NCBI GenBank assembly: GCA_002007315.1
Contig: LNZQ01000049.1
Span: forward strand, 1-38,845
DNA: 38,845 nucleotides
Reading direction: 5' to 3'
Source of the DNA: Epulopiscium sp. Nele67-Bin004
Lineage (GTDB): Bacteria > Bacillota_A > Clostridia > Lachnospirales > Cellulosilyticaceae
Shown here: positions 16,444 through 23,922 of the stretch, in pieces
Numbering within the stretch: the stretch's first letter is position 1
How the letters are laid out: each line of letters starts with the position of its first letter
Notes under the pieces: model-generated
What the model saw: only the letters and a program-made list of their open reading frames with translations
The model's database searches: none
Told to the model about the DNA's origin: nothing
Position numbers and translations under genes: made by a program

Positions 16444-17790
16444 ATGTTTATTTTAGACAAGTCTTTTTTTAAATTGTTGCTAGGAATGGCAATACCATTG
16501 ACGCTCCAAAATCTAATAAATGTCGGGGTAGGGATAATGGACACACTTATGCTTGGACAACTTGGTGAAATTCCGTTGTCGGCGGCGGCACTTAGCAATC
16601 AATTAACATTTATGTTTATGGTTATGAACTGGGGGCTTGCAGGGGGTGCGGGTATACTTATTTCGCAGTATTGGGGCAAACAAGACGTTGTTGCAATACA
16701 TAAAGTTATAGCGATGATGTATGCTACAAGTGTTGCATTTTCTCTAATATTTGGAATGGTTGCAACTTTGATGCCGAATGTATTTTTATCTATATTCACT
16801 GATGATGTTCAAGTTATTGCAGAGGGTATATTGTATTTGCGAATACTTGGAATAGGGTATATTTTTTATTCGATAACAAGTTGTACGCTAACTATGTTGC
16901 GGTCAATAAAAAATGTGAAAATAGCAACTTATGTATACTTAGTTTCGTTGTTTATAAACGTATTTTTTAACTGGGTCTTTATATTTGGAAACTTGGGAGC
17001 ACCGTCGCTTGGTGTACAAGGTGCTGCAATTTCAACTGTTATTGCACGTATAACTGAATTTTGTATAGTAATTGTATACATTATTTTCTTTGAGAAAGAA
17101 CTTAAAATAGGAAAGGACACGTTTAAAGTTCCAGAAAAAGTTATGAGGGGTGACTTCATTAAGACGTGTACACCTGTTATTTTAAACGAATTTATGTGGA
17201 CACTAGGCACGATAGTAGTTACAGCGATTATAAGTCGATTAGGGACAGATGTTGTTGCAGCAAATAGCATTGCAAACGTTGTAAATCAGTTTTTGACAGT
17301 ATTTATATATGGTTTGTCGGGGGCAGCGTCGGTAATTATAGGTAATAGCATTGGCGAGGGCGACTATGATAAAACGAAACGTTCGGCGGCAACTATTGCG
17401 TTATGTGTTGGTGTATCTGGTGTTATCTCGGGGATTATCGCCTACAACATACGAGGTTTTGTTGTGCAGTTTTACAATGTTGAAGAAGCTACAAAACAAA
17501 TTGCTATGATGATAATTGGTATAAACTCATTTGTTATAGTTTTTCAAACTTTAGCTAATACTATAAATGTTGGCATACTTAGAGCGGGTGGAGACGTGAA
17601 ATTTGTATTAGTAAACGATATAATTTTTATGTGGATTGTTGCGATACCCCTTGGCATAGTTGCTGCTTTTGTGCTAAACTTAAATTTAATATATGTATTT
17701 ATAATTGTGCGGCTTGATGAAATCTTAAAAATGCTAGTTGGTGGATACAGGTTGCTTTCGTGGAAGTGGATAAATAACGTAACAAGGTAG
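16444..17790 (+). CDS. MATE-family efflux transporter
   Basis: The 448-aa protein has about twelve membrane helices in the two-bundle arrangement of MATE cation/drug antiporters. The opening IPLTLQNLINVGVGIMDTLM and the mirrored second-half segment TPVILNEFMWTLGTIV are characteristic, as is the conserved Asn/Gly-rich VFNWVFIFGN stretch. Substrate cannot be deduced. The ribosome site (AAAGAG) is weak; an in-frame TTG ten codons upstream is less plausible. It is followed with almost no gap by the CoA-disulfide-reductase-like gene, so the two are probably cotranscribed. The intergenic region shared with the divergent lipoprotein gene contains AT-rich inverted sequence that may house both promoters. 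Confidence 0.93.
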   Translation: MFILDKSFFKLLLGMAIPLTLQNLINVGVGIMDTLMLGQLGEIPLSAAALSNQLTFMFMVMNWGLAGGAGILISQYWGKQDVVAIHKVIAMMYATSVAFSLIFGMVATLMPNVFLSIFTDDVQVIAEGILYLRILGIGYIFYSITSCTLTMLRSIKNVKIATYVYLVSLFINVFFNWVFIFGNLGAPSLGVQGAAISTVIARITEFCIVIVYIIFFEKELKIGKDTFKVPEKVMRGDFIKTCTPVILNEFMWTLGTIVVTAIISRLGTDVVAANSIANVVNQFLTVFIYGLSGAASVIIGNSIGEGDYDKTKRSAATIALCVGVSGVISGIIAYNIRGFVVQFYNVEEATKQIAMMIIGINSFVIVFQTLANTINVGILRAGGDVKFVLVNDIIFMWIVAIPLGIVAAFVLNLNLIYVFIIVRLDEILKMLVGGYRLLSWKWINNVTR

Positions 17791-17800
17791 GGTGAAAAAA

Positions 17801-19429
17801 GTGGCAAAGATGAGAATAGTAGTAATAGGTGCAGTTGCAGCAGGAACTTCAGCTGCAGCAAAGGCAAGACGTGGAAATGATAAAGCTGAAATTGTTGTAT
17901 ATGAAAGAGGTACTTTTATATCATATTCAAGCTGTGGAACTCCGTATTACATCGGTGGAGATGTTGATGATATAGACGAGCTTACGCCAAGAGATGTTAG
18001 GTTTTTTAAAAAATATAATATCGATATAAAAACAGGTCATGAAGTTATAGATATAGACCGTGAGGAACATACTGTAACTATTAAAAATCTTGAAACACAA
18101 CAAATTATTTTAGATAAATATGATAAACTAATAATTGCAACAGGAGCTAGCCCGTATATACCTCCAATTGTAGGGGTGGCAAACGAAAATGTATTTTTCT
18201 TGCGAACAATAGCAGATGCCCAACATATAAAGAGTTTTATAGCCGTAAATTCGCCAAAAACAGCTGTTATAGTTGGTTCTGGCTTTGTTGGTATGGAACT
18301 TATTGAAAATCTAATGCAAGTAGGGCTTGATGTAACTATTCTTGAGTCAAACGACAAAATTTGCTCAAATCTTGATGTGGATATGGCTAAATATTTGCGA
18401 AATATTTTAGAATCAAAAGGAGTTAAAGTTCGTACAAGTATCATTATAAAGGAAATAACAGGTAATAAAGTGTTGCTTGAAGGTGGTGAAACTGTATCGG
18501 CAGATTTCGTTATTATGGCAACAGGAGTTAGACCAAATGTAGAACTTGCAAAAGGAATAGGGCTTGAAATTGGTCAAACTGGTGGCATAAAAGTTGATAG
18601 ACATATGAAAACTAATGACGATAATATTTATGCATGCGGTGATTGTATCGAAACGTTTTGTCACCTAACAGGTAAACCTGTATATGTTGCGATGGGAACA
18701 GTTGCAAACAAAACAGGGCGAATAGCGGGGGACAACGTAACGGGCGGTATCAACTTTTATCCTGGGGGGCTTGGAACGTCGATATTTAAAGTGTTTGACC
18801 ACACAGTTGCAAGCACTGGTTTAAGTGAGGCAGACGCAAAGTCGCTAGGGTATGATATCGTTATTTCGCACAATATTAAACCAAATAAATCGCTGTATAT
18901 GGGTGGCGAAGAAATGGTTATTAAAGCTATTGCAGACACGAAATTTGGTAGATTATTAGGTGTGCAAATAATAGGAAAAGAAGGCGTTGATAAACGTATC
19001 GACGTATTTGTGACGCTAATAACGTATGAGGCAAAAATCGAAACTGTTGCTGACTTAGATTTGGCGTATGCACCACCATTTTCAACGGCAAAAGACCCTG
19101 TTATGTATACAGGTATGATATTACACAATGCTATGGATAACAACAGATTGCTTTGCACGCCAGACTCAATTCCAGATGGTGCACAAATTATTGATGTGCG
19201 AAGCGAAAGCGACTACAAAACTAGGGGGCATGTTGAAGGTGCAATAAATATACCTTTTGCAACGTTGCGTGATAATTTTGATAAGATAGACAAAAAAGGA
19301 CCAACGGTAGTGTATTGCAACAAAGGTGTGACGGGTAACGCAGCCCAAAACTTATTAATCAACAATGGGTTCAAAAAAGTGTATAACTTGTCAGGTGGTA
19401 ATAAATTTTATACCGCAACACGCAAATAA
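17801..19429 (+). CDS. CoA-disulfide-reductase-like FAD oxidoreductase with C-terminal rhodanese domain
   Basis: The 542-aa enzyme has an FAD-binding N-terminus (VVIGAVAAGTSAAAKARR), a redox Cys in SYSSCGTPYYIGG, a central NAD(P)H-binding glycine motif (VGSGFVGMELIENL) and the second FAD motif NIYACGDC. It therefore belongs to the single-cysteine CoA-disulfide reductase/NADH oxidase/persulfide reductase group. Residues from about 455 form a rhodanese domain with active-site Cys in VVYCNKGVTG. Such fusions reduce CoA disulfide, CoA-persulfide or polysulfide, linking thiol redox balance and sulfur handling. The GTG start chosen has AAGGTAGG about 9 bases before it; an upstream GTG three codons earlier and an internal ATG three codons later are alternatives. 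The first glycine motif reads GAVAAG instead of the commoner GGVAGG. It follows the MATE gene directly. Confidence 0.92.
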   Translation: MAKMRIVVIGAVAAGTSAAAKARRGNDKAEIVVYERGTFISYSSCGTPYYIGGDVDDIDELTPRDVRFFKKYNIDIKTGHEVIDIDREEHTVTIKNLETQQIILDKYDKLIIATGASPYIPPIVGVANENVFFLRTIADAQHIKSFIAVNSPKTAVIVGSGFVGMELIENLMQVGLDVTILESNDKICSNLDVDMAKYLRNILESKGVKVRTSIIIKEITGNKVLLEGGETVSADFVIMATGVRPNVELAKGIGLEIGQTGGIKVDRHMKTNDDNIYACGDCIETFCHLTGKPVYVAMGTVANKTGRIAGDNVTGGINFYPGGLGTSIFKVFDHTVASTGLSEADAKSLGYDIVISHNIKPNKSLYMGGEEMVIKAIADTKFGRLLGVQIIGKEGVDKRIDVFVTLITYEAKIETVADLDLAYAPPFSTAKDPVMYTGMILHNAMDNNRLLCTPDSIPDGAQIIDVRSESDYKTRGHVEGAINIPFATLRDNFDKIDKKGPTVVYCNKGVTGNAAQNLLINNGFKKVYNLSGGNKFYTATRK

Positions 19430-19503
19430 TGTAGTAAGTTTTTTTATACTAATTAGCCCCGACTAAGAATATAAATGTATTACAAAGCTTAGGGGGTAAT
19501 GTG

Positions 19504-19617
19504 ATGAACAACACAATCAAATTTTTAGTAGCAAGTATTATCGCTGTTTTGATTGCAACAAGCACCACTGTACCAGTCGTAATTGCAGAAGATGGAATTC
19601 ATAGCTATAATCAGTAA
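19504..19617 (+). CDS. Small secreted peptide precursor (37 aa)
   Basis: A 37-codon gene has an ATG preceded by AGGGGG and is followed at once by its own terminator. The peptide starts MNNTIKFLV, has a hydrophobic stretch (about 7-27) and a signal-peptidase-like site V-x-A at the end of VPVVIA. Cleavage there would release the nonapeptide EDGIHSYNQ. No known family is recognised. The layout resembles Gram-positive peptide-pheromone precursors, but no cognate receptor gene is adjacent. Alternatives are a small membrane peptide or an sRNA with a vestigial ORF. The 74-base gap before it probably holds the promoter, though no clear boxes were seen. Confidence 0.6.
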   Translation: MNNTIKFLVASIIAVLIATSTTVPVVIAEDGIHSYNQ

Positions 19618-19623
19618 AAAAAA

Positions 19624-19655
19624 CTCACTATCGTTTGTGGTAGTGGGCTTTTTTT
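19624..19655 (+). terminator. Intrinsic terminator of the small-peptide gene
   Basis: CTCACTATC pairs with GGTAGTGGG (two G-U pairs) around GTTTGT, followed by C and seven T residues. It starts seven bases after the peptide stop codon, showing that the short gene is a transcription unit of its own. Confidence 0.8.
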
Positions 19656-19687
19656 GTGGTATAATTGTTGAGGGGGAGGTAATTACG

Positions 19688-20176
19688 ATGGAAATAAAAT
19701 TAAATTATATTCACGACAACGCATTTGATGCATTTATGGACACGATTAAAAAAATTATAACAAAGTATCATAGAGCACAATATCTTTTTGTAATAAATGA
19801 GGTGGAGGATCAGTTGCCACCTATACAAACTTGTATAATGGAGCTTAATATAGTAGGAGTGGCGTGTAGCAAAATCACATTTACTAGGTATTTTACAAAT
19901 AAGCCTAAACCAATGAAAATTTTTGACTACCGAAATGACAAAGTTATAGAAGTTATAAAACATCCTGTAATTATGTTTGGCGAAGTAATTTTTGATGTTG
20001 GTATGGGAAAAACATTTGTTTCAACAAAAGATTATATTTTAGAACTTAAATCGTTAAATGGCAACGATATAATTTTAGATGGGTTAGGTAGCAACTGGTA
20101 TACAAAAAATGGCAAGCGATATATGCCCACAATAATGGACGCATATAACTATGAAGCACCACCAGATAAAAAGTAG
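19688..20176 (+). CDS. Hypothetical protein, 162 aa
   Basis: I recognise no family. The ATG was chosen for the strong GAGGGGGAGG site just upstream; longer frames run back through the terminator. The product is soluble, with mixed alpha/beta character, basic overall, and rich in Tyr, Ile and Lys (for example DTIKKIITKYHRAQYLFVI). No Cys motif, signal peptide or membrane helix is present. The C-terminal third contains NWYTKNGKRYMP. It lies 15 bases upstream of dnaX and in the same direction, so it is probably the first gene of the dnaX-ybaB-recR operon, but nothing links it to replication beyond position. Confidence 0.75.
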   Translation: MEIKLNYIHDNAFDAFMDTIKKIITKYHRAQYLFVINEVEDQLPPIQTCIMELNIVGVACSKITFTRYFTNKPKPMKIFDYRNDKVIEVIKHPVIMFGEVIFDVGMGKTFVSTKDYILELKSLNGNDIILDGLGSNWYTKNGKRYMPTIMDAYNYEAPPDKK

Positions 20177-20191
20177 ATAGGGGAACATAAA

Positions 20192-21664
20192 ATGAGTTAT
20201 TTGGCTTTATATAGAAAATATAGACCGCAACAATTTGATGAAGTTGTGGGACAACAACATATAATACGTACACTTACAAATCAAATTAAGACAGGGCGTA
20301 TCGCACATGCGTATTTATTTACGGGTAGCCGTGGGACAGGAAAAACGACAGTCGCCAAAATATTTGCACGTGAAGTAAACGGCGAGCACGCAAGCAGTAT
20401 TAATATAATAGAAATTGATGCAGCATCACACAATGGAGTTGACAACATTCGTGAAATAAATGAAGAAGTGCGATATACACCAGCCGTTGGAAAATATAAA
20501 ATTTATATTATTGATGAGGTGCATATGTTGTCGATGGGGGCATTTAATGCAATGTTAAAAACGCTTGAAGAACCACCAGCACACGTTATATTTATACTGG
20601 CGACAACTGACCCACAAAAAATTCCTGTGACTATATTATCTAGGTGTCAAAGATTTGACTTTAGGCGAATAAACTCTGAAGATATAAATGACTGTTTAAG
20701 GCAGTATATGAATTTAGAACAAGTTGATATTGATGATGAGGCATTACGTTATATCGCTAGAATAGCTGACGGTGGTATGCGTGATGCACTAAGTGTGCTT
20801 GAACAATGTGTAGCTTTTTTTATGGACGAGCGAATAACATTAGATAACGTGTTGTCTTTGATGGGTGCGGTGGACAACAAATTTTTGTTTGACATGCTTG
20901 ATGCGTGCTTGGCGGGAGATGCGATTTCTGCGATAAATATTTGTGATGAAATAAATAAACAAGGTCGAAGTATACGCCAATTTACCAATGATTTATTAAC
21001 ACACACTAGAAATTTGTTGGTTGCACAAGCGACAGGCGGAGCAACTCTTGATTATTCAGTAGAATATGTTGAACGACTTGTTTTGCAATCAAGTAAGTTT
21101 GATAAACAGACGCTGATGAGGTATATAACTATATTTTCAGAACTTGACAATGACTTAAAAATATCATCTATGCCAAAGGTGTTATTAGAAGTTGCAATTT
21201 TAAAGATGTGTATACCGTCAAGTGACTTGTCACAACAATCTATATATGATAAGATAGTATCGTTAGAAGCTCAATTTGAAAAAATAAAAGCTGGTGGAGT
21301 AGCAGTTATACAACCGACAGTGTCACCAACTATTAAACAAGAAGTTAAACCACAGCCTATCCCAGAAATGTCAAGTGAAGTTGCTAATTTATGGAATAAG
21401 ATTATTGCGTCTTTATCTCCTTTTGGTAAAATGGGATTTACCAATTGTCGTCTTGAAATAAAAGAAGACAACTGGTTCATAGTATATCAAAAAGGGGGCG
21501 AGGCTCTTGCCCAAAGTAGAATTGAAGAACTTAAAAAAGCTATTTTTGATATAGTGGGAAAAGAAATTATTCCAAAGCTTATAGCTAATGGTGAACAAGT
21601 GGTTGAAACAAACGACATTGAGGAAATTCAAAAAGCAATAAAAATACCAATAAAAACAACATAA
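20192..21664 (+). CDS. dnaX: DNA polymerase III subunit gamma/tau, lacking the zinc module
   Basis: The 490-aa clamp-loader subunit starts with the conserved [15 protein letters not shown], has Walker [10 protein letters not shown] (about residues 45-53), Walker [11 protein letters not shown], and sensor-1 ILATTDP. Between Walker A and the [15 protein letters not shown] block, family members normally carry a four-Cys zinc-binding insertion. Here the sequence passes from [18 protein letters not shown] with no Cys, about 20 residues shorter and in frame. The C-terminal part (about 400-485) is the usual weakly conserved tau region. It loads the sliding clamp in the replisome. GGGG before the ATG is an adequate ribosome site. 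It is followed by ybaB and recR in the classic Firmicutes order. Confidence 0.95.
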   Translation: MSYLALYRKYRPQQFDEVVGQQHIIRTLTNQIKTGRIAHAYLFTGSRGTGKTTVAKIFAREVNGEHASSINIIEIDAASHNGVDNIREINEEVRYTPAVGKYKIYIIDEVHMLSMGAFNAMLKTLEEPPAHVIFILATTDPQKIPVTILSRCQRFDFRRINSEDINDCLRQYMNLEQVDIDDEALRYIARIADGGMRDALSVLEQCVAFFMDERITLDNVLSLMGAVDNKFLFDMLDACLAGDAISAINICDEINKQGRSIRQFTNDLLTHTRNLLVAQATGGATLDYSVEYVERLVLQSSKFDKQTLMRYITIFSELDNDLKISSMPKVLLEVAILKMCIPSSDLSQQSIYDKIVSLEAQFEKIKAGGVAVIQPTVSPTIKQEVKPQPIPEMSSEVANLWNKIIASLSPFGKMGFTNCRLEIKEDNWFIVYQKGGEALAQSRIEELKKAIFDIVGKEIIPKLIANGEQVVETNDIEEIQKAIKIPIKTT

Positions 21665-21680
21665 AATGGAGGAAATTATA

Positions 21681-22013
21681 ATGGCAAAAAATTTTGGAGG
21701 CATGCCAAACATGCAACAACTTATGAAACAAGCACAAAAAATGCAAAAACAAATGGAAGAAACACAAGCAAAACTTGAGGAACTAGAAGTTACAGCAACA
21801 GTTGGTGGCGGTATGGTTGAAGTTGTAGCAACAGGAAAAAAAGAAATTAAATCTATTTCTATAAAAGAAGAAGTTGTTGACCCAGACGATATTGAAACTC
21901 TTGAAGACTTAGTTATGGCTGCTGTAAATGAGGCACTTCGTCAAGCAGATGAAATTTCTCAACAAGAAATGGGTAAAGTTACAGGCGGAATGCCAACAGG
22001 AGGCCTATTCTAG
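21681..22013 (+). CDS. YbaB/EbfC family nucleoid-associated protein
   Basis: The 110-aa protein has the family pattern: Met/Gln-rich N-terminal helices ([20 protein letters not shown]), then the core [20 protein letters not shown] and [20 protein letters not shown]. It forms DNA-binding dimers that coat or compact the nucleoid. The start follows GGAGG by 8 bases; an ATG five codons upstream overlaps the ribosome site. The dnaX-ybaB-recR order is highly conserved, and its stop codon overlaps the recR start, indicating translational coupling. Confidence 0.94.
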   Translation: MAKNFGGMPNMQQLMKQAQKMQKQMEETQAKLEELEVTATVGGGMVEVVATGKKEIKSISIKEEVVDPDDIETLEDLVMAAVNEALRQADEISQQEMGKVTGGMPTGGLF

Positions 22014-22615
22014 TGAGTGGCTATTACGGCAACAAAATGGTGACTCTAATAGAGGAGTTGTCTAGATTACCAGGCATAGGTAGCAAAACGGCAGGTAGAC
22101 TTGCTTTTCACATTATTGCTATGCCAAAAGAGCGTGTACAAAGTTTGTCACAAGCTATAATTGACGCAAAAGAGCATATAATATATTGTGAAAGATGTTG
22201 TACTATTACCGATTCAAAATTGTGTCCGATATGTCGTGATGATAGACGAATTCAAAATCAAATTATGGTTGTTGAAGATTCACGAGATATGGTGGCATAC
22301 GAAAAAACAGGCGAATTTAAAGGTTTATATCATATTTTGCAAGGAGCAATTTCACCGATGATGGGCGTAGGCCCAAGTGATATAAAAATTAAAGAACTTT
22401 TAGCACGAATTCAAAAAGAAGAAATCGAAGAAGTTATAGTTGCGACAAACCCAAATATCGAGGGTGAGGCGACAGCTATGTATATTAGCAAACTTCTAAA
22501 GCCTTTAGGGATAAAAACAACACGTATAGCCCACGGAGTACCCGTTGGTGGTGACTTAGAGTATGTTGACGAAGTTACGCTATCACGTGCACTAAAAGGC
22601 AGACAAGAAATTTAA
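22013..22615 (+). CDS. recR: Recombination mediator RecR
   Basis: The 200-aa RecR acts with RecF/RecO in loading RecA during gap repair. It has the N-terminal helix-hairpin-helix ([18 protein letters not shown]), the four-Cys zinc finger (CERCC...CPIC around residues 57-72), the Toprim core ([17 protein letters not shown]) and the Walker-B-like end ([15 protein letters not shown]). It starts at a GTG whose G is the last base of the ybaB stop TAG, so initiation depends on coupling; no separate strong ribosome site is needed. Length is standard. Confidence 0.96.
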   Translation: MSGYYGNKMVTLIEELSRLPGIGSKTAGRLAFHIIAMPKERVQSLSQAIIDAKEHIIYCERCCTITDSKLCPICRDDRRIQNQIMVVEDSRDMVAYEKTGEFKGLYHILQGAISPMMGVGPSDIKIKELLARIQKEEIEEVIVATNPNIEGEATAMYISKLLKPLGIKTTRIAHGVPVGGDLEYVDEVTLSRALKGRQEI

Positions 22616-22638
22616 CAACAGAAAAGGGAGACCGACAA

Positions 22639-23184
22639 ATGGACACAGTATGGAGAAAAGAATGTATATGTAATGTTGTATGCTGTTTATCACCTGGCAC
22701 AAATCCAAGACATAAAGAAATAAGTTATAACTTGATGATTAAAACTGCAGATGCATTAGATGAAACAACAGGTGAAGTTTTTGTAGACAACATAACGATA
22801 CATTTTGATGAAAACAACTATGTGATGCCAAACATTGCTATATTAGAAGATGAAACTAAGTTTAAAGAAGACGGATATTATGGAATACCTAAACTAGTAG
22901 GCGAAATTTTATCACCATCAAGTATTATACGTGATAGAGTAGAAAAGCTTAAATTGTACGAAAAATTCGGTGTTCCTGAATATTGGATTGTAGAACCATC
23001 AGGTGGATATATTGAACAATATTTGCTAGAGAACGGCAAATATGAACTTAAAAAAATATGTTCAGTTCTTTCAGATGGGGAATATAAACGACTTAATAAA
23101 GAAGAAAAAGAAGAATATACAACAGTTATTAAACCATGTTGTTATGAAAATATAGAAATCGATATAAAAGAGGTGTTTGAATAA
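22639..23184 (+). CDS. Uma2-family (DUF820) restriction-endonuclease-fold protein, possibly inactive
   Basis: The 181-aa protein matches the Uma2 family: an early RHKEISYNL segment, then GIPKLVGEILSPSS, KLKLYEKFGVPEYWIVEP. These blocks carry the PD-(D/E)XK nuclease fold. The catalytic Asp normally found in a PD(I/L) strand reads PNIAIL here, an Asp-to-Asn change, whereas the Glu of EILSPS and the following Lys are kept. The N-terminus (CICNVVCCLSPGTNP) is Cys-rich and unusual. The family's cellular role is poorly known; it may have regulatory or mobile-element functions. AAGGGAG precedes the ATG. It lies between recR and a cyclophilin gene with no gap to the latter. Confidence 0.85.
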   Translation: MDTVWRKECICNVVCCLSPGTNPRHKEISYNLMIKTADALDETTGEVFVDNITIHFDENNYVMPNIAILEDETKFKEDGYYGIPKLVGEILSPSSIIRDRVEKLKLYEKFGVPEYWIVEPSGGYIEQYLLENGKYELKKICSVLSDGEYKRLNKEEKEEYTTVIKPCCYENIEIDIKEVFE

Positions 23185-23790
23185 ATGGGAAAAATGTTTA
23201 TGGCGTTATTTTTAGCAAGTGCTTTAATAGGGTGTTCTGATGATGTAGTTGATAATGGAACTCAAGTTGAACAAAGTCAAGTGGAGCAAGTGGCAATACA
23301 AGAGCCACAAGAATTACCAACTGTAACTATGACTATTGCAGGATATGGGGATTTGGTTATTGAGTTATATCCAGATATTGCACCAATAAGTGTTGAAAAC
23401 TTTATGACACTTGTTGACAGTGGATTTTATGACGGGTTAACGTTTCACCGTATAATTCAAGGATTTATGATACAAGGTGGTGACCCACTTGGTACTGGAA
23501 TGGGTGGTTCTGAAGACAAAATTGTTGGAGAATTTGCAAGCAATGGCATTGAAAATAACTTAAAACATACGACAGGTGTGCTTTCGATGGCACGTTCGTC
23601 AGACAAAAACTCAGCTAGTAGCCAATTTTTTATAATGTCAGCCGATGCACCACATCTTGATGGTGATTATGCAGCATTTGGAAAAGTTATATCAGGGCTT
23701 GAAATTGTTGATGAACTTGAAAAAGTTGCAACAGGTTCAAACGATAAACCAGTTGAAGATGTTGTTATAGAAAAAGTAGTAATAAACTAA
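23185..23790 (+). CDS. Cyclophilin-type peptidyl-prolyl isomerase, lipoprotein
   Basis: The 201-aa product begins with a short lipoprotein signal (ALIGC lipobox, Cys at residue 16), a Gln/Glu-rich spacer to about residue 45, then a complete cyclophilin domain: FHRIIQGFMIQGGDP, the GVLSMARS stretch, SSQFFIM and the final DGDYAAFGKVISGLEIVD. It would speed Pro-peptide isomerisation of exported proteins on the outer face of the membrane. The ATG immediately follows the Uma2-like stop codon, and the GAGGTG ribosome site lies inside that gene, so the pair is cotranscribed. It ends the dnaX-containing gene string and is followed by a terminator. Confidence 0.94.
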   Translation: MGKMFMALFLASALIGCSDDVVDNGTQVEQSQVEQVAIQEPQELPTVTMTIAGYGDLVIELYPDIAPISVENFMTLVDSGFYDGLTFHRIIQGFMIQGGDPLGTGMGGSEDKIVGEFASNGIENNLKHTTGVLSMARSSDKNSASSQFFIMSADAPHLDGDYAAFGKVISGLEIVDELEKVATGSNDKPVEDVVIEKVVIN

Positions 23791-23801
23791 ATAGTAAGGT
23801 T

Positions 23802-23834
23802 AAAAAGAGGGGTGACTGGTTATGGTCACCCCTT
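23802..23834. terminator. Hairpin between convergent genes, minus-strand terminator
   Basis: GGGGTGAC pairs with GTCACCCC across an eight-base loop. On the minus strand the stem is followed by TCTTTTT, a fair terminator for the amt transcript; on the plus strand the T run is poor. It probably stops transcription from both sides. Confidence 0.65.
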
Positions 23835-23880
23835 AGTTATAAGGTTAGGTTTAAAAAAAGGTAAGGTATTCCTAAGTATA

Positions 23881-23917
23881 TGCCCCAAAGTTCTCCGCTA
23901 GAGTCCCAATTGGGGCA
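23881..23917 (-). terminator. Stem-loop just after the amt-PII stop
   Basis: TGCCCCAA and TTGGGGCA form a perfect 8-bp stem with a 21-base loop. It starts five bases downstream of the amt stop and lacks a T tract, so it may stabilise the 3' end with the actual terminator further on. Confidence 0.4.
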
Positions 23918-23922
23918 AGATA

